10,716 bases of DNA from Candidatus Thioglobus vulcanius (GCA_910595855.1 CAJVCJ010000016.1:1-10716), one strand, 5' to 3'. Positions 1-5,728 are shown, counted from the stretch's first letter. Program-made: numbers and translations. The notes: generated by a model not told the origin, from the letters alone.

Positions 1-78
1 TAAATACATTAATCCATACCAATAGATTTGAGCAAAACCTAAATCTATTGCAATTGGATTAATGTCAGGATAAATCAT
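1..78 (-). CDS. lgt: Prolipoprotein diacylglyceryl transferase, N-terminal fragment
   Basis: This is the first 26 codons of a gene that runs off the left edge. The ATG is at 78-76 and the frame stays open to base 1. The peptide ends in YWYGLMYL, which matches the conserved N-terminal stretch of Lgt (HWYGLMYL in E. coli) at the start of its first membrane segment; the His position is Tyr here. Lgt is an inner-membrane enzyme that moves diacylglyceryl from phosphatidylglycerol to the lipobox cysteine of prolipoproteins. The start lies 12 bases after the CCA end of the upstream tRNA, and no Shine-Dalgarno sequence is visible in that gap. A large nested inverted repeat falls inside these codons. 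The identification rests on a short but characteristic motif; the rest of the gene is not visible. Confidence 0.85.
   Translation of the reverse strand, partial: MIYPDINPIAIDLGFAQIYWYGLMYL
6..65. repeat. Nested inverted repeat within the lgt 5' coding region
   Basis: The outer arms 6-16 and 55-65 are perfect 11-base complements, and the inner arms 20-29 and 41-50 are perfect 10-base complements. They are separated by a 3/4-base internal loop and closed by an 11-base apical loop (30-40). The whole structure lies in lgt codons 5-25, so it is not an independent element. In the lgt mRNA it would fold about 13 bases after the start codon. Confidence 0.7.
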
Positions 79-90
79 GATTAATTAAGA

Positions 91-167
91 TGGTGCGCTC
101 GAGGTGATTCGAACACCCGACATTTGGCTTCGGAGGCCAACACTCTATCCAGCTGAGCTACGAACGC
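91..167 (-). tRNA. tRNA-Arg (anticodon CCG)
   Basis: A full 77-base cloverleaf with encoded CCA (plus-strand tgg, 91-93). The acceptor stem GCGTTCG/CGAGCGC has one G-U pair. The D-arm carries AGCTGGATAGA. The anticodon stem TTGGC/GCCAA encloses loop CTCCGAA with anticodon CCG (bases 131-133), reading CGG. The T-arm has the usual TTCGAAT loop. The overall sequence resembles E. coli tRNA-Arg(CCG). It sits 27 bases after the arsR stop and 12 bases before the lgt start, so it may be cut from a longer transcript. A TATAAA on the minus strand at 204-199 could be a -10 box for its own promoter, but I see no convincing -35. Confidence 0.97.
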
Positions 168-194
168 ATAATAAAACTGTAGTAGCGAAATAGC

Positions 195-512
195 TTACTT
201 TATATCGTCAGATGTACAAAATACAGCTTGCATATTTTCTACTAATTGAAGAATTTTGACATCCTTTACTTTGCATAAAATCTTATTGCCATCACGTCTC
301 GACTCAATAATATCTTTTGTTCGTAAGATATCAATGTGCTGAGAAATGTTTGACTGTGAAGAGCCTACTTGTTTTACAATTTCTAGCACTGGCAATTCAT
401 CATTTTTAAGTGCACATAAAATCTTAAGACGTAGTGGGTGCGCCATTGCCTTTAGGGCTTTGGTTGCTTTTTCAATATCTTCGTCTTTTTCTAATAAAGT
501 CATTTCACTCAT
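195..512 (-). CDS. ArsR-family winged-helix repressor, probable SqrR/BigR-type persulfide sensor
   Basis: A 105-residue ArsR/SmtB-family DNA-binding protein. Residues 24-32 (AHPLRLKIL) open the conserved core. The helix-turn-helix lies at about 41-64, with recognition helix QSNISQHIDIL, and the wing at about 70-80. The metal-binding ELCVCDL motif of arsenic/cadmium sensors is absent. Cysteines are Cys33 (in RLKILCAL), Cys80 and Cys99 (in the C-terminal helix). The 66-residue spacing of Cys33 and Cys99 and their contexts match the two reactive cysteines of SqrR (41/107) and BigR (42/108), which form a polysulfide bridge and release DNA when reactive sulfur accumulates. The ATG at 512 has GAGAAG upstream; Met4 is a weaker alternative. 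The gene begins 30 bases after the mlaC-like stop, so co-transcription is likely. Its targets cannot be read from the window. Family is certain; the sulfur-sensing role is inferred. Confidence 0.88.
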   Translation of the reverse strand: MSEMTLLEKDEDIEKATKALKAMAHPLRLKILCALKNDELPVLEIVKQVGSSQSNISQHIDILRTKDIIESRRDGNKILCKVKDVKILQLVENMQAVFCTSDDIK

Positions 513-542
513 AGTTTCTTCTCGTATTATTTGAATGGTGAA

Positions 543-1241
543 TTAAAGTCTGCCAAGCATACCGTATACGCCATATCTTCTTAGTTTAATTAATACCATT
601 TTTTGATAGTAATTAATCAAGCTATCATTATTTAAAACGATATCTGCAATTTTCCAACTCTGGTCAGCTGTTTGATGGAAGATTAAGTCCAAAAACATGC
701 CGTATGAATAATATCCATTTACCCTAAGTTTAACTGAAATTGAGCCGCCTATAATTGGTCGAGCTGAAATAAATGCAAATGAAGTGGATCTTGTTTGCGT
801 TAATCTTGACAAAAGAGAGGTAACAATATTTTGCTTAATTTTAGTCACAAAATAAGCCTGCTCTTCATTGCCTAGTCTTAAGTTACTAACAAGTGCAATT
901 TCACTAGCAATATGGTCAAAATCAAATAATGGTGCAACTTCTGTTTGGATTAATCTACCAACAAGTTGTGGAGAGTAAGTAGCAACTGTTGTTAATTGAT
1001 TTAGTTTAACAATGGCAGTTTGAATAGTTTGAACTGGGCCTGCAGGTTTTGCAACTTCAACAACTTCTGGCGTTGGTATGGCTTTAGCGCTAATCTCATT
1101 AACTTCATTAACCTCTTGGGTGTTTTCAATAGCTGCTGTTTTGGCAGTAACGTGAGTGTTTTCAACTTCACTTTCCTCTGCACAGCTCACTGTTGATAAT
1201 GATAATAAAAGTGCTAATATAGGGGTATTCAAACTTCTCAT
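543..1241 (-). CDS. MlaC/Ttg2D-like phospholipid-binding envelope protein
   Basis: A 232-residue exported protein. Residues 1-20 form a signal peptide ending in TVSC-A. Cys20 could be a lipidation site, but Thr at -3 is a poor lipobox match, and signal peptidase I cleavage after Ala21 is also possible. Residues 21-70 are a low-complexity linker rich in Glu, Val, Ala and Thr. The rest resembles the MlaC/Ttg2D family: PLFDFDHI near residue 104, then a C-terminal block with SWKIADIVLNNDSLINYYQ (195-213) and GVYGMLGRL (224-232), like the MlaC segment WKVYDV...SLV.NYR...GLL. MlaC ferries phospholipids between the outer-membrane MlaA complex and the inner-membrane MlaFEDB transporter. No mlaA, B, D, E or F gene is in the window, so this copy is an orphan here. 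I chose the ATG at 1241 because GGAG precedes it by five bases; an in-frame TTG at 1271 has no such support. Confidence 0.72.
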   Translation of the reverse strand: MRSLNTPILALLLSLSTVSCAEESEVENTHVTAKTAAIENTQEVNEVNEISAKAIPTPEVVEVAKPAGPVQTIQTAIVKLNQLTTVATYSPQLVGRLIQTEVAPLFDFDHIASEIALVSNLRLGNEEQAYFVTKIKQNIVTSLLSRLTQTRSTSFAFISARPIIGGSISVKLRVNGYYSYGMFLDLIFHQTADQSWKIADIVLNNDSLINYYQKMVLIKLRRYGVYGMLGRL

Positions 1242-1246
1242 GTTTT

Positions 1247-1250
1247 CTCC
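1247..1250 (-). promoter_or_regulatory. Ribosome binding site deciding the mlaC-like start
   Basis: GGAG on the minus strand, five bases before the ATG at 1241. It supports this start over the TTG ten codons upstream and puts the signal peptide at the true N-terminus. Confidence 0.8.
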
Positions 1251-1306
1251 ATTTAATAAAAACAAAACCAAGTAAAATTTGAAATAATAATTCTTGTTTT
1301 CACAGT

Positions 1307-1312
1307 ATTATA
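1307..1312 (-). promoter_or_regulatory. Candidate -10 box for the mlaC-like/arsR transcript
   Basis: A consensus TATAAT reads on the minus strand at 1312-1307, in the divergent gap between the mlaC-like gene and ctpA. Transcription would begin near 1300 and leave a leader of about 60 bases. The -35 region 17-18 bases upstream (TATTTG or TTATTT) is poor, so this is a candidate only. A ctpA promoter must also lie in this gap, but I cannot place it. Confidence 0.4.
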
Positions 1313-1343
1313 TTTAAACTTCGTATAAGCAAATAACTATATT

Positions 1344-2681
1344 ATGATTTTATTCAACATTTTAAAAAATTCTCTATTTTTAGCTATTTTTACAGCAATT
1401 ATCGGTCTTTCTTTTCAGGTAAATGCAAAAACTAACGCTGAAGAGCAACGCCTAGAAGAATTCTTCAAAGATCTTGAAGCGTTTACAGTTGTTTTTAGTG
1501 ATATTAAGCAACTTTATGTAGATGATGTCGATAATAAAGAGTTGTTTAACAATGCAATCAAAGGCATGGTTAGTGGTCTTGATCCTCATTCTGTTTATTT
1601 AGAGCCTAAAGAGCAAAAAAGCCTAATGGAGAGTGCCTCTGGTAAATTTGGTGGCCTTGGTATTGTTATTAGTAAAAAAGATGAAGGTATACAAGTCATC
1701 TCTCCAATTGATGATACGCCAGCCTATAAAGCTGGTATTCAAGCTGGCGACTTAATTGTAAAAATTGGTAAAAAACTAGTTCGTGGCATGAGTCTTGAAG
1801 ATGGTGTTGATTTGATGCGTGGTGAACCAGGTACAAATATACAAATAACCATCTTACGTAAAAATAAAAAACCTTTTGTAGTTGATATAACTCGTGAAAT
1901 CATCACTATTGTTACTGTTAAAGGCTACTTATTAGATGATGACATTGGTTATGTGCGAGTTTCTAGCTTTCAAGGTCCAACCGCTAATTTACTAAAAGAG
2001 ACCATTAAGAAATTGGTTAAAGAAAATGGTAGTTTTTTAAAGTCTTTAATTTTAGACTTACGTAACAACCCTGGTGGCGTACTCAATGGTGCAGTGGATG
2101 TATCAAATTTATTCATTGATAAAGCTGGCTTAGTAGTTTACACCGAAGGTAGAATCCCAAGCTCAAAGCTAAAATTTAAAACAGAGCGTGGTGATATTTT
2201 GCTAGACTCGCCAATGGTGGTGTTAATTAACGAAGGCTCTGCATCAGCTTCTGAAATTGTTGCAGGCGCCCTGCAAGATCATAAGCGTGCTATTATTATG
2301 GGTAGCACCTCATTCGGCAAAGGTTCGGTTCAAACGATTATTGAGCTAGATGGAGGCTACGGTCTTAAAGTAACCACAGCTCGATATTACACACCAAATG
2401 GTCGTTCGATTCAAGCAAAAGGCATCGTGCCTGATATTGAACTAAAAAACATCAGCCTTGAAAATGAAAAAGAAGAGTCTGTTGATGAAATCAAAGAAAA
2501 TGATTTAACTGGACATTTAGAGCAAGAAACACCAGACAATATGTCTGCAGATGAGATTGTAGATTCGCAAGAAAAAATTCAAGCTTCTTTGGATAAAAAA
2601 GCCATTGAAAAACTTAAAAAAGATTATTTTGTTCACGAAGCAACCAACCTACTTAAGGCGCTAACTGTTTTAGGAAAATAA
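1344..2681 (+). CDS. ctpA: Carboxy-terminal processing protease, S41A family
   Basis: A 445-residue periplasmic or membrane-anchored serine protease that trims or degrades envelope proteins from their C-termini; in several bacteria it controls peptidoglycan hydrolases. Residues 1-28 are a signal peptide ending QVNA. Residues 65-82 include the GLDPHS block typical of S41A enzymes, and a PDZ domain spans about 95-180 with its GLGI loop at 104-107. The catalytic core has Ser301 in EGSASASEIVAGAL, Lys326 in FGKGSVQ and Gln330. The spacing is the same as the Ser309-Lys334-Gln338 triad of Bacillus CtpB. The segment RYYTPNGRSIQAKGIVPD (347-364) is a family hallmark. Residues 370-415 are an acidic tail. 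No good Shine-Dalgarno precedes the ATG at 1344, but the signal peptide supports that start. The gene ends three bases before parA, so the two are likely co-transcribed. Confidence 0.94.
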   Translation: MILFNILKNSLFLAIFTAIIGLSFQVNAKTNAEEQRLEEFFKDLEAFTVVFSDIKQLYVDDVDNKELFNNAIKGMVSGLDPHSVYLEPKEQKSLMESASGKFGGLGIVISKKDEGIQVISPIDDTPAYKAGIQAGDLIVKIGKKLVRGMSLEDGVDLMRGEPGTNIQITILRKNKKPFVVDITREIITIVTVKGYLLDDDIGYVRVSSFQGPTANLLKETIKKLVKENGSFLKSLILDLRNNPGGVLNGAVDVSNLFIDKAGLVVYTEGRIPSSKLKFKTERGDILLDSPMVVLINEGSASASEIVAGALQDHKRAIIMGSTSFGKGSVQTIIELDGGYGLKVTTARYYTPNGRSIQAKGIVPDIELKNISLENEKEESVDEIKENDLTGHLEQETPDNMSADEIVDSQEKIQASLDKKAIEKLKKDYFVHEATNLLKALTVLGK

Positions 2682-2684
2682 TTT

Positions 2685-3455
2685 ATGGCAATTACGCTGG
2701 CAATAGCAAATCAAAAAGGAGGGGTTGGTAAAACCACCACCGCCGTTAATTTAAGTGCCGCTTTACGGGCAATTAAAAAACGTGTTTTATTGATTGATAT
2801 TGATCCGCAAGGTAACGCCACAATGGGTTGCGGAGTTGACAAACACACACTTGAAAACTCTGTGTGCGAATTACTTCTAGATGAGTGTGACATTAATAAA
2901 GCCATCGTACATGTTGATGAATCTGGCATTGATGTCTTAGGTTCAAATACTGATTTAATCGCTGCGGAAGTCGCACTATTGCGTGGGCACAATTCTGAAT
3001 ACAAACTCAAGAATGCCATTCGCTCTGTTGCCAGTAATTATGATTACGTTATTATCGACTGCCCACCTTCGCTTAACATGCTTACCATTAACGCCTTTAC
3101 GGCCTCTGACGGTATCATCATTCCGATGCAATGTGAATATTACGCATTAGAAGGCTTAACAGCACTAATGCAAACCATTGATAAAATTAAAGCTACCACC
3201 AATCCAAATTTAGAGATTACCGGCTTGGTGAGAACTATGTATGACAATCGCAACAACCTCTCTAATGAGGTTTCTTTACAGCTACAACAATATTTCTCTC
3301 ACAAAGTGTTCAAAACCATTGTCCCTAGAAATGTAAAATTAGCAGAAGCACCTAGCTTTGGCCAAGATGCAATTAGCTACGCAAGATCATCTAAGGGTGC
3401 AATTTCTTATATTTCCTTGGCCAGTGAAGTGCTAAGAAAAACATCAACCAACTAA
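2685..3455 (+). CDS. parA: Chromosome-partitioning ATPase ParA (Soj)
   Basis: A 256-residue ParA/MinD-family ATPase that binds DNA non-specifically and moves ParB-parS complexes to segregate the origin region. The deviant Walker A motif KGGVGKTT is at 11-18 with signature Lys11. The Walker A' segment is LLIDIDPQGN (35-44), and Walker B is YVIIDCPPS (121-129) with Asp125. The chromosomal-type segment IVPRNVKLAEAPSFG is at 212-226. There is no N-terminal helix-turn-helix, which separates it from plasmid type Ia ParA proteins that autorepress. AGGA about nine bases before the ATG lies inside the end of ctpA. parB follows six bases later. The length is normal for chromosomal ParA. Confidence 0.96.
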   Translation: MAITLAIANQKGGVGKTTTAVNLSAALRAIKKRVLLIDIDPQGNATMGCGVDKHTLENSVCELLLDECDINKAIVHVDESGIDVLGSNTDLIAAEVALLRGHNSEYKLKNAIRSVASNYDYVIIDCPPSLNMLTINAFTASDGIIIPMQCEYYALEGLTALMQTIDKIKATTNPNLEITGLVRTMYDNRNNLSNEVSLQLQQYFSHKVFKTIVPRNVKLAEAPSFGQDAISYARSSKGAISYISLASEVLRKTSTN

Positions 3456-3461
3456 ATTAAT

Positions 3462-4304
3462 ATGGCAAAAATTTCAAAATTAGGTCGCGGCCTAGACATT
3501 TTATTAGGTCAAGTTAACAACAGCACTAAGGATCCTGATCACGGCATGAAGATGCTTAATGTTAGCGATCTTCAGCGTGGTAAATATCAACCTAGAGATG
3601 ACTTTGATCCAGAAACACTAAACGAGCTTGCTGCCTCAATTACTTCTCAGGGTGTTATTCAACCCTTAGTAGTCAGAAAAGTTACTTACGATAAATTTGA
3701 GATTATTGCAGGTGAACGTCGTTGGCATGCGGCGCAAATTGCTGGACTTACCGAAGTGCCAGTTATTGTTCGTGAAATTGATGATCAAGTTGCGCTAGCA
3801 ATTGGATTAATTGAAAACATTCAACGTGAATCACTCACGTCATTAGAAGAAGCCAAAGCACTACAGCAACTCATTGAAGATTTTAAAATGACACATGAAG
3901 AGATTTCAAGTGTTGTTGGCAGATCAAGATCAAGTGTCACCAACCTTATTCGCCTATTACAATTAGGTGACGATGCAAAAGAGCTGCTTAGCAAGGGTAA
4001 GATTGAAATGGGCCATGCTCGCGCAATACTTCCTTTAAATGAAGATGATCAAAGCATGGTGGCACATCAGATTGTTGGAAAATCTTTATCAGTACGCCAA
4101 ACAGAAGAGTTAGTTAAACGTGTATTAAATCCAAAAACCAAGACTACAGCAAAGATTGAGCCTCACATTTCTGAATTAATGAGCTCACTGTCTAAAATGC
4201 TAGCGTCCAAAACTGAAATCAAAGCATCGGGCAACAAGGGTAAGATTATTATTCATTACAAATCTGCGGATGAGCTTAACAATATTTTAAAACATATTAA
4301 TTGA
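3462..4304 (+). CDS. parB: Chromosome-partitioning protein ParB (Spo0J), CTP-dependent clamp
   Basis: A 280-residue parS-binding CTPase and the partner of ParA. The N-terminal LGRGLDILLG (7-16) is the ParA-contact motif. The CTP-binding domain covers about 30-125, with GERRWHA (84-90) and ENIQRES (118-124). The helix-turn-helix that reads parS is at about 143-165 (MTHEEISSVVGRSRSSVTNL), followed by helices 166-222. A linker and the C-terminal dimerisation segment end at 280. In the nucleotide motif, His89 stands where most ParB proteins have Arg (GERRxR). No clear Shine-Dalgarno lies in the six-base gap after parA, so translation is probably coupled. I found no match to the parS consensus tGTTTCACGTGAAACa in the window. 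Confidence 0.95.
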   Translation: MAKISKLGRGLDILLGQVNNSTKDPDHGMKMLNVSDLQRGKYQPRDDFDPETLNELAASITSQGVIQPLVVRKVTYDKFEIIAGERRWHAAQIAGLTEVPVIVREIDDQVALAIGLIENIQRESLTSLEEAKALQQLIEDFKMTHEEISSVVGRSRSSVTNLIRLLQLGDDAKELLSKGKIEMGHARAILPLNEDDQSMVAHQIVGKSLSVRQTEELVKRVLNPKTKTTAKIEPHISELMSSLSKMLASKTEIKASGNKGKIIIHYKSADELNNILKHIN

Positions 4305-4316
4305 TTTAAACTCTTA

Positions 4317-4384
4317 CTCCTTATCTAAAGGAGCGCTGGAAATCCGCTAACCCCTCCCAGAGGACTACTGGATATCACTAGTCC
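4317..4384. other. Structured, GC-richer island between convergent parB and lepB
   Basis: The 100-base gap between the two stop codons holds several short hairpins. 4317-4333 is a 6-bp stem with loop ATCTA. 4332-4348 can pair AGCG/CGCT. 4353-4363 can pair CCTC/GAGG. 4362-4384 is a nine-base arm pair with one C-C mismatch and loop GATAT. By hand count bases 4321-4380 are about 48% G+C, well above the flanking genes. No T-run follows any stem on either strand, so these are not typical intrinsic terminators. It could be a small RNA, a processing site, a repeat copy or a Rho-dependent end; I cannot choose between them. Confidence 0.45.
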
Positions 4385-4404
4385 GTCTGTATTGCTATAT
4401 GTCG

Positions 4405-5289
4405 CTAATCAAAGCCGCCAATTCGTTCAAACTTTAACGAATCATCATAATGCATCCAAATTCCGAAAGCCTTGCCAATGACATAGCTTTCTGGAACAAA
4501 ACCCCAGAAGCGTGAATCACTACTACGTGCACGATTATCACCCATAACAAAAAAGTGCCCTGCAGGTACTGTTGCTTTAACACCTCTTGACGCTTGATTG
4601 GGCTCAAGAAGAATATCATGCGGATTAGAGCCTAACAACTCTCTCTGATGCTTAAAACCAGTCATGCCAGCGCCTGATTCAACCCCTTGATAATCCTTAA
4701 AATCTTCATAAGCAATCTTAACGCCATTAACACGCAACTGATCTGCATGATAAATAATTTCATCACCCGGAACACCAACAATACGTTTGATAAAATCAGC
4801 GCCCAGATATTTGTCATTTTTCTCATAATTAGGATATCTGAAAACAATCACATCCCCTCTTTCAGGCTTATCAAATTCAATTAGTTTTTTGTTTAGAACA
4901 GGGACGCTAATACCGTAGTTAAATTTAGACACCAAAATAAAATCACCTGTCAATAAGGTTGGCATCATCGAATTTGATGGAATTCTAAAAGGCTCTACAA
5001 TAAAACCACGTAAGACAAACACCAACAACAAGACTGGAAAAAACTCTGCAGACCATTGCACCATCTTTGGACGGTTTAAATATTTTTCATTTTTATTAAA
5101 TCGTAAAAACATAACGAAATAAACAAACTTAGAGAATCCTGTTTTATCAGGTGTCGAGTGGGATGATTCGCCACCCTTATTAAAAAATAAATGATCCAAA
5201 CTAACAATCATAAAAGCTGTGATTAAAAAGAGTGCCAAGTAAGAGGAAACATCCCAAGCAAAAAATGGTGAAGCGTTTTCAAGTGTCAT
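4405..5289 (-). CDS. lepB: Signal peptidase I
   Basis: A 294-residue inner-membrane protease that removes signal peptides from secreted proteins after translocation. Two N-terminal membrane segments are visible at about 16-34 and 83-98, with a charged cytoplasmic loop between, as in E. coli LepB. The catalytic serine is Ser107 in IPSNSMMPTL (box B). The general base is Lys168 in FIKRIVGVPGD (box D). Box E is MGDNRARSSDSRFWG (249-263). AAGG lies nine bases before the ATG at 5289, and the start fits the expected topology. It points away from the DsrC-like gene, and the two share a short AT-rich promoter region. Unlike in E. coli, no lepA, rnc or era is adjacent. Natural clients nearby would include the exported CtpA and perhaps the MlaC-like protein. 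Confidence 0.96.
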   Translation of the reverse strand: MTLENASPFFAWDVSSYLALFLITAFMIVSLDHLFFNKGGESSHSTPDKTGFSKFVYFVMFLRFNKNEKYLNRPKMVQWSAEFFPVLLLVFVLRGFIVEPFRIPSNSMMPTLLTGDFILVSKFNYGISVPVLNKKLIEFDKPERGDVIVFRYPNYEKNDKYLGADFIKRIVGVPGDEIIYHADQLRVNGVKIAYEDFKDYQGVESGAGMTGFKHQRELLGSNPHDILLEPNQASRGVKATVPAGHFFVMGDNRARSSDSRFWGFVPESYVIGKAFGIWMHYDDSLKFERIGGFD

Positions 5290-5329
5290 AAGTTAATACC
5301 TTTATAAAAAAAAGCAAATACAAAAGATG

Positions 5330-5345
5330 GTTATTATATAATAAC
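5330..5345. promoter_or_regulatory. Palindromic divergent promoter core between lepB and the dsrC-like gene
   Basis: GTTATTATATAATAAC is a perfect 16-bp palindrome. It contains TATAAT on the plus strand at 5337-5342 and TATAAT on the minus strand at 5338-5333, overlapping by two bases. Transcription would start near 5349 rightwards and near 5326 leftwards, giving leaders of about 32 and 37 bases. No good -35 box is seen on either side. It may be two overlapping -10 boxes, an operator, or both. Confidence 0.45.
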
Positions 5346-5368
5346 TTCTTTTTATAGTTTTTCACATT

Positions 5369-5373
5369 GGAGG
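5369..5373 (+). promoter_or_regulatory. Strong ribosome binding site of the dsrC-like gene
   Basis: GGAGG seven bases before the ATG at 5381, the best Shine-Dalgarno sequence in the window. Most other genes here have weak or no such site, which points to high translation of this small protein. Confidence 0.85.
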
Positions 5374-5380
5374 AAATACA

Positions 5381-5707
5381 ATGGCATTAGCAGATTTAGA
5401 TAGAGATGCTCACGGTTACTTAGTAAACTTAACAGATTGGAACGAGGATATTGCTCAAGAGATTGCAGCAGAAGAAGGCGTTGAGCTATCAGCTGACAGC
5501 TTTAAATTAATCAACTTCCTACGTGAAGAATACATTAACAATAACGCTAACCAGCCTAACGAACGTAATATGGTGAAAGGCTTAAAATCTGATTGGGATG
5601 GTAAATTAGGCACAAAAGAGTTATACGCTTTATTCCCTAAAGGTCCTGCTAAACAAGCTGGTAAAGTTGCTGGTCTTCCAGAAACCAGACGTAAAGGTGG
5701 TTACTAA
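5381..5707 (+). CDS. DsrC/TusE-family protein lacking both conserved cysteines (RspA-like)
   Basis: A 108-residue protein of the DsrC/TusE/DsvC family. Family marks are HGYLVNLTDWNEDIA (11-25), EEGVELS (31-37), INFLREEY (44-51) and LYALFPKGPAKQA-KVAGLP (81-100). Genuine DsrC carries sulfur on two C-terminal cysteines, 11 positions apart; TusE keeps only the last one. Here the first is Gly94, the position 11 residues on is Lys105, and the tail reads ETRRKGGY. The protein has no cysteine at all, so it cannot form a persulfide or trisulfide carrier. Such homologues have been called RspA and suggested to be regulatory. It is monocistronic, with a strong ribosome binding site and terminator, and seven of its nine Asn codons are AAC, unlike ctpA; all suggest high expression. 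No dsr or tus genes are nearby. Family is certain, function unknown. Confidence 0.88.
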   Translation: MALADLDRDAHGYLVNLTDWNEDIAQEIAAEEGVELSADSFKLINFLREEYINNNANQPNERNMVKGLKSDWDGKLGTKELYALFPKGPAKQAGKVAGLPETRRKGGY

Positions 5708-5728
5708 GCACTAAGCTTTTTAACTTAT

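Noticed and set aside
6..65. Inverted repeat as a miniature mobile element or terminator at the window edge
   Set aside because: It lies entirely inside an open lgt reading frame whose peptide matches the Lgt N-terminus, and no target duplication or T-run accompanies it. It is kept only as an RNA-structure observation.
195..512. ArsR protein as an arsenic or cadmium sensor
   Set aside because: The ELCVCDL metal motif is missing and no ars or cad genes are nearby; the cysteine layout fits persulfide sensors better.
1242..1271. Ten-residue N-terminal extension of the MlaC-like protein from a TTG at 1271
   Set aside because: The ATG at 1241 has a well-spaced GGAG and begins a normal signal peptide; the extension would bury it.
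4317..4384. Hairpins after parB and lepB as intrinsic terminators, or as SRP RNA, RNase P RNA or a known riboswitch
   Set aside because: No T-run follows the stems on either strand and none of the conserved cores of those RNAs is present.
2685..4404. parS site near parAB
   Set aside because: I looked for tGTTTCACGTGAAACa and near matches and saw none; partial resemblances such as the GTTAAACGTG at about 4112-4121 lack the palindrome.
5381..5707. Annotation of the small gene as true dsrC or tusE
   Set aside because: No cysteine is present, so the defining sulfur-carrier chemistry is impossible, and no dsr or tus partner genes are adjacent.
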